A DNA stretch of 64,000 bases, taken from contig CAVWVJ010000001.1 of assembly GCA_963758505.1 (NCBI GenBank), positions 1,736,001 to 1,800,000 of the forward strand, written 5' to 3'. This stretch comes from Korobacter sp963758505. Lineage in GTDB: Bacteria > Acidobacteriota > Terriglobia > Terriglobales > Acidobacteriaceae. Under the pieces are notes generated by a model. That model saw nothing but the letters and a program-made list of their open reading frames with translations. It ran no database searches and was not told where the DNA came from. Positions 60,890 to 64,000 of the stretch are shown in pieces. Numbering within the stretch: position 1 is the stretch's first letter; each line of letters begins with the position of its first letter. A program made the translations under genes and the position numbers.

Positions 60890-61613
60890 CGGTGATGGTG
60901 AAGCCGGTATTCCCGGCTCGTAGGATTTGTCGCTATTTTCTTCGCCGCCATCCTCCGTTCTTTTCCGACTGGGACTACGCAACCGGTTACTAAACTTCTC
61001 GCTGCTGTGGGCGGGAGCATATGTACTGTATCTGACAGTGGCGCATTACGCGCCCGTCCGATATTACGTGGCAATGCTCGTACCATTCGCGATCTGGATT
61101 GCTCTCGCTTTACAAAACGAAAAGAACCGGTTTGGGAAATTTGTGGTCCCAGTGCTCGTGCTGGCAATGCTCGTTGTCGATACATTTCGCACTTCTGTCT
61201 ATCTGCTCTCTCCGCAGTATTCTTTTGTTTCCATGGCTCACAGCATCCGCGCACGTCTCGCAGAAGACGGTCAGCCTGAAGCCTTCGTCGTTGGCCACTT
61301 TGCAAATACCGTCAGCATGATCTCCGGCATTTCGTCCATCAACTCAGAACACGGTACGCAATCCTTAACATGGAAGCTCGACCACTATCGTCCTGCCTAT
61401 TACTTGCGGTTGAACGGCGACGAGCCAGCAGTCTTCGCTTTTATGCAGCAACGTTTTGATGTGCGGGAAGTCGGGCGGTATCAAATCTACGCGGGTTCCG
61501 TACTCTTCTATCGACTTGACCCGAAGAAATCCACCTCGAGTGCTATTCGGCAGCCAGCCATCGCGCCGGAACAGTGCGGAGCCTCGCTTGCCACACGGGC
61601 AGCCATGCGATGA
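60890..61613 (+). pseudogene. 5'-truncated remnant of a polytopic GT39-type glycosyltransferase
   Basis: From about 60927 the frame reads as the C-terminal end of a multi-pass glycosyltransferase: NFSLLWAGAYVLYLTVAHYA, PVRYYVAMLVPFAIWIALAL, VVPVLVLAMLVVDTFRTSVY, then a soluble tail (GHFANTVSMISGISSINSEH). A hydrophobic stretch RLVGFVAIFFAAIL lies just upstream in a different frame, joined through a break near 60965. The catalytic N-terminal region is absent, and there is no well-placed start. It overlaps the convergent gene at 61543 by 71 bases. Not expected to be active. Confidence 0.6.
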
Positions 61614-62346
61614 AGTTCGCCTCACGGTATGTTTCCATTTCCCAATGCCATGCGGGATAGAGCTGCACGGAATCACCGGAGAGTTTACCGAGTTGGTAGC
61701 CGAGTGGAATCAGGAGGTCGAAGGCGTCTTTCAGGAGTTTCCGGTTTCCGATCCAGCGGTGGTTGTATTCGAATTGCAAAACCTCCACCGCGTGGGAAGC
61801 CAGAAGAGATTGAGCCCCAGACAGGACGTTGAAATCGTAGCCTTCCGCATCGATCTTCAGAAGATCTATGTGCGGAATGTGATGTTCCCGGCAGTAATCA
61901 TCGAGTGCGACAACGGGCACTTCGGCGCCCGTTTTGCTATCGGTGAGCGAGTTGGTGCCTGCTCCCACGGCTGTAACCGACATAAACGCCTTCCCCGAAC
62001 GGTCAGAGCACGCGGCAGGAACGAGGGTGGAAGCAAGGCCGCGACGCTTCAGTATCTCGAAAGTTCCAGGACATGGCTCGAAGGCGTAGAGCTTAGTGGG
62101 CTTCTGGTTGGCGAGCAGCATCGCGGACCAGTCGCCAATGTTCGCGCCGACATCGAATACGATGGGATTTGAAACACATGCAAGCACAACCCTTTGCAGA
62201 TAGGCTTCACCATTATCGGCGGGGTCGTTGAGCACATCGAATTGTGCTTCGTACATGAGGAGGCGCGCGGCTCTATAGAATTGCTTTTGCCCGACGACGT
62301 TGCGAATGAGGCGAATGACGCGGCGAAAACCTGAATTTCCCTGCAT
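61543..62346 (-). CDS. Second FkbM-family methyltransferase
   Basis: 267 residues from ATG 62346 (the frame is open to 62394). Motif I NPIVFDVGANIGDWSAMLLA near 65-85, LYAFEPCPGTFEILKRRG, the Ser/Thr-rich SVTAVGAGTNSLTDSKTG, and the FkbM signature IPHIDLLKIDAEGYDFNVLS and VEVLQFEYNHRWIGNRKLLK. The C-terminal part (HWEMETYREANFIAW) is typical of family members acting on surface sugars. It overlaps the glycosyltransferase remnant tail to tail. Confidence 0.87.
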   Translation of the reverse strand: MQGNSGFRRVIRLIRNVVGQKQFYRAARLLMYEAQFDVLNDPADNGEAYLQRVVLACVSNPIVFDVGANIGDWSAMLLANQKPTKLYAFEPCPGTFEILKRRGLASTLVPAACSDRSGKAFMSVTAVGAGTNSLTDSKTGAEVPVVALDDYCREHHIPHIDLLKIDAEGYDFNVLSGAQSLLASHAVEVLQFEYNHRWIGNRKLLKDAFDLLIPLGYQLGKLSGDSVQLYPAWHWEMETYREANFIAWLPVWQARLRTVPARWLAAE

Positions 62347-62435
62347 TAAGGTGCATTCTAGCAAGGGCCTACGTCCGTGCGCGCTCTGAGCCACTCAGAT
62401 CGGCGGTTGAAGCGGGAAAACGTCCTGGAACGGCC

Positions 62436-63008
62436 TTACGCCGCTTCCAGCATGGCCCGTAGGCGTTTTCTTCCCTTATGGAGCTGCGACTTGCTGGTTC
62501 CCTGCCGTACGCTCATGATTTCGCAAATTTCTTCGTGCTCGTATCCGTGCAAATCATGGAGCAGCAGCGTGGAACGGTAGCCGGGAGCCATTTTACCGAT
62601 CAGCCGCTCCAGGGTTACGCGATCGGCAAGGGAATGCAGGTTTCGGTCCTGCACTCTGAGCACGCGCTCCAGCTGCACCACCTTGGTGTCGTCTTCCTGC
62701 CATTGTGCAAGCGACTCGTTGCTGTCTTTCGCTTGCTGATCGCGGAGATACATCAGGGCGGTGTTGCGCGCGATCTGGTACAGCCAGGTTGCAAACTGCG
62801 ACTGTCCCCGAAACAAGTGAATCTTGCGCAGGACCAGCAGAAAAGTGTCCTGCACCAGTTCTTCGCAGATCGCTTGATTCTTCACAAGGCGGTGACAAAC
62901 CGCGAAAACCAGGCTGCGATATTGGAGATAGATTTGTGCGAAAGCGGCTCGGTCACCAGCCATTGCGGCCGTGATCACTGATGGTTCGATCCCCGATTTC
63001 CGTGCCAT
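62436..63008 (-). CDS. ECF-type RNA polymerase sigma factor
   Basis: 190 residues. Region 2: AFAQIYLQYRSLVFAVCHRL, NQAICEELVQDTFLLVLRKI, FATWLYQIARNTALMYLRDQ. Region 4: LERLIGKMAPGYRSTLLLHD then LHGYEHEEICEIMSVRQGTS with KSQLHKGRKRLRAML. It would steer RNA polymerase to a small regulon. No anti-sigma gene is directly recognisable next to it; the downstream gene in the direction of transcription is not on the same side, and the upstream minus-strand membrane protein is a possible partner. Confidence 0.92.
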   Translation of the reverse strand: MARKSGIEPSVITAAMAGDRAAFAQIYLQYRSLVFAVCHRLVKNQAICEELVQDTFLLVLRKIHLFRGQSQFATWLYQIARNTALMYLRDQQAKDSNESLAQWQEDDTKVVQLERVLRVQDRNLHSLADRVTLERLIGKMAPGYRSTLLLHDLHGYEHEEICEIMSVRQGTSKSQLHKGRKRLRAMLEAA

Positions 63009-63107
63009 GGACGATCTAGATGGCTGTCATAACCTTTGTGGAGATGCGTCAATCTGCGTCATGCCTCGCAAGCCGATTTCTTTTCGCCGACTGCCGCCTC
63101 ACTGCCC

Positions 63108-64000
63108 TTACGAGAAGAAATGCGATGGCACAACACGGCTATAGAGGCGCGGATACACGCGCTTGCCGACCTCCCACAACAATTGCAGGGAAAGGATTAC
63201 GAGGAGCACTTTCCATCCCAGATACATCGCCTTGTTGATCGATTGCACGGCCTTCTGGAGTGCTGCGGTATCCGACCCACCGGCTAGAACCACATACTCC
63301 TTTGCATGGATGAGATAGGCAATGATGACGATGGCTCCCGCCTTCGTGGCAAGATCGATGGCCACCCGCCATTGGCGCACCATCGCCGAAAAGATCGCGA
63401 AGAATTTGAAGACGAGTTGAACGCTCACGAAGACAATCGCAATTTCATACACCGTGATCCATACCGGCGCGGGACGAAACGTGTTGAGGAACACGATCCC
63501 GGGTCCAAGCACCAGGAACGGATGCTCTCGCACGACCAACAGGAACGCCAGGGTAAACAAGCTGCCGATGAAATCGAAGATCGGGTGCGAGTGGCGCTCG
63601 ATCTCCGGCTCCGGGACAGGAAGCTTCCGCGGACTCCACGCGTACAGCACCCGCGAATCTTTCATGTAGCGCGCGGTAGCAAACTCCATCAGCGCGAAGA
63701 CCAGGGTGATCCAGGCAGCGGAGTAGAACGCTACCGGAACGAAGCCGAGGACGATGTCGACGATCCGCTCAACCGTGATCGGCTCGACCACAAGCCCTGC
63801 GGCGTGCGCTATCACGTACAGCAGCAGAACCCATGGGAAGGCGAACTTCATGACGTACAGATAAAACGGAAATACTGCGGGACCAATCAAGTATTGTTGC
63901 GGCAGATACCGAGCGGCGACCAGCATGGGATGCCCATGCTGCTTCAGAATCGCCTCCTCTTCCTCCAGCGTTAAACTCCGGCCGAGTTCCTGTTCCCGAT
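63108..64000 (-). CDS. Polytopic membrane protein (5' end outside window)
   Basis: The minus-strand frame is open through base 64000, so the N-terminus is cut. The visible part begins with a charged segment (RSLTLEEEEAILKQHGHPML then VAARYLPQQYLIGPAVFPFY), then about five membrane helices (VLLLYVIAHAAGLVV; PVAFYSAAWITLVFALMEFA; FTLAFLLVVREHPFLVLGPG; VWITVYEIAIVFVSVQLVFK; VAIDLATKAGAIVIIAYLIH). Acidobacterial proteins of this build often sit beside ECF sigma genes, as here with 99 bases between. Function unknown; it could be an anti-sigma-like or sensor partner. Confidence 0.75.
   Translation of the reverse strand, partial: REQELGRSLTLEEEEAILKQHGHPMLVAARYLPQQYLIGPAVFPFYLYVMKFAFPWVLLLYVIAHAAGLVVEPITVERIVDIVLGFVPVAFYSAAWITLVFALMEFATARYMKDSRVLYAWSPRKLPVPEPEIERHSHPIFDFIGSLFTLAFLLVVREHPFLVLGPGIVFLNTFRPAPVWITVYEIAIVFVSVQLVFKFFAIFSAMVRQWRVAIDLATKAGAIVIIAYLIHAKEYVVLAGGSDTAALQKAVQSINKAMYLGWKVLLVILSLQLLWEVGKRVYPRLYSRVVPSHFFS

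Noticed and set aside
1..64000. CRISPR arrays, rRNA genes, intact insertion sequences
   Set aside because: No regularly spaced repeat series, no rRNA-like segments and no intact transposase with terminal repeats were seen by eye; short dispersed palindromes do not have CRISPR spacing.

Overview
The window looks like chromosomal DNA of an Acidobacteriota member of the Terriglobia/Koribacter type. This is inference: base composition is fairly high in GC, and several genes are of kinds familiar from that group (a VWFA-domain secreted protein of the acidobacterial type, a Cys-rich small protein, DUF3455, short palindromic intergenic repeats). No rRNA, CRISPR array or intact insertion sequence was seen.

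Layout. 1-3.6 kb: end of uvrB, then a minus-strand trio (a histidine-kinase-like protein with no ATPase domain, an unknown 505-residue protein, a PilZ-like protein). 3.7-9.35 kb: a minus-strand signalling operon with a 1275-residue GAF/PAS sensor kinase, a single-domain receiver and an NtrC-type sigma-54 activator. It is divergent from a sigma-54 promoter at 9635 that heads a chemotaxis operon (TonB-C protein, MCP, cheW, cheR, cheA, cheB, cheY, cheX; 9.7-17.8 kb) closed by a strong terminator. The simplest reading is that the three-component system switches on the chemotaxis operon next door.

18-31 kb: envelope and housekeeping genes (beta-propeller lipoprotein, TonB-dependent receptor, Kdo hydroxylase, inositol monophosphatase, Hfq-like protein, a candidate structured RNA, VWFA protein, fused MoaD-MoaE, tRNA-Glu). 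At 29650 an AhpD-like gene has an in-frame TGA exactly where the second Cys of the CxxC site belongs, with a perfect stem-loop at selenocysteine-insertion distance. This is the most interesting single observation. 31-40.5 kb: a translationally coupled MFS/GT2/DinB unit, queF, a YihY-type membrane protein, an efflux adaptor/TPR/TolC-like operon and an amidohydrolase.

41-47 kb: a minus-strand carbamoyl-phosphate cluster (cyclic-diphosphoglycerate-synthetase-like GTPase, ornithine and aspartate carbamoyltransferases, carbamate kinase, ornithine aminotransferase) with no arginine deiminase. 47-52 kb: an S9 peptidase and a four-subunit 2-oxoacid:ferredoxin oxidoreductase (korDABC). 55.3-62.4 kb: behind a tRNA-Arg lies a decayed serine recombinase, then surface-polysaccharide-type genes (beta-helix protein, methyltransferases, a glycosyltransferase remnant), which looks like an old island. 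The window ends with an ECF sigma factor and a cut membrane-protein gene.

Six apparent single-base insertions interrupt four genes (cheW once, cheA twice, Kdo hydroxylase once, amidohydrolase twice). All are +1, so assembly or sequencing error is at least as likely as real decay.
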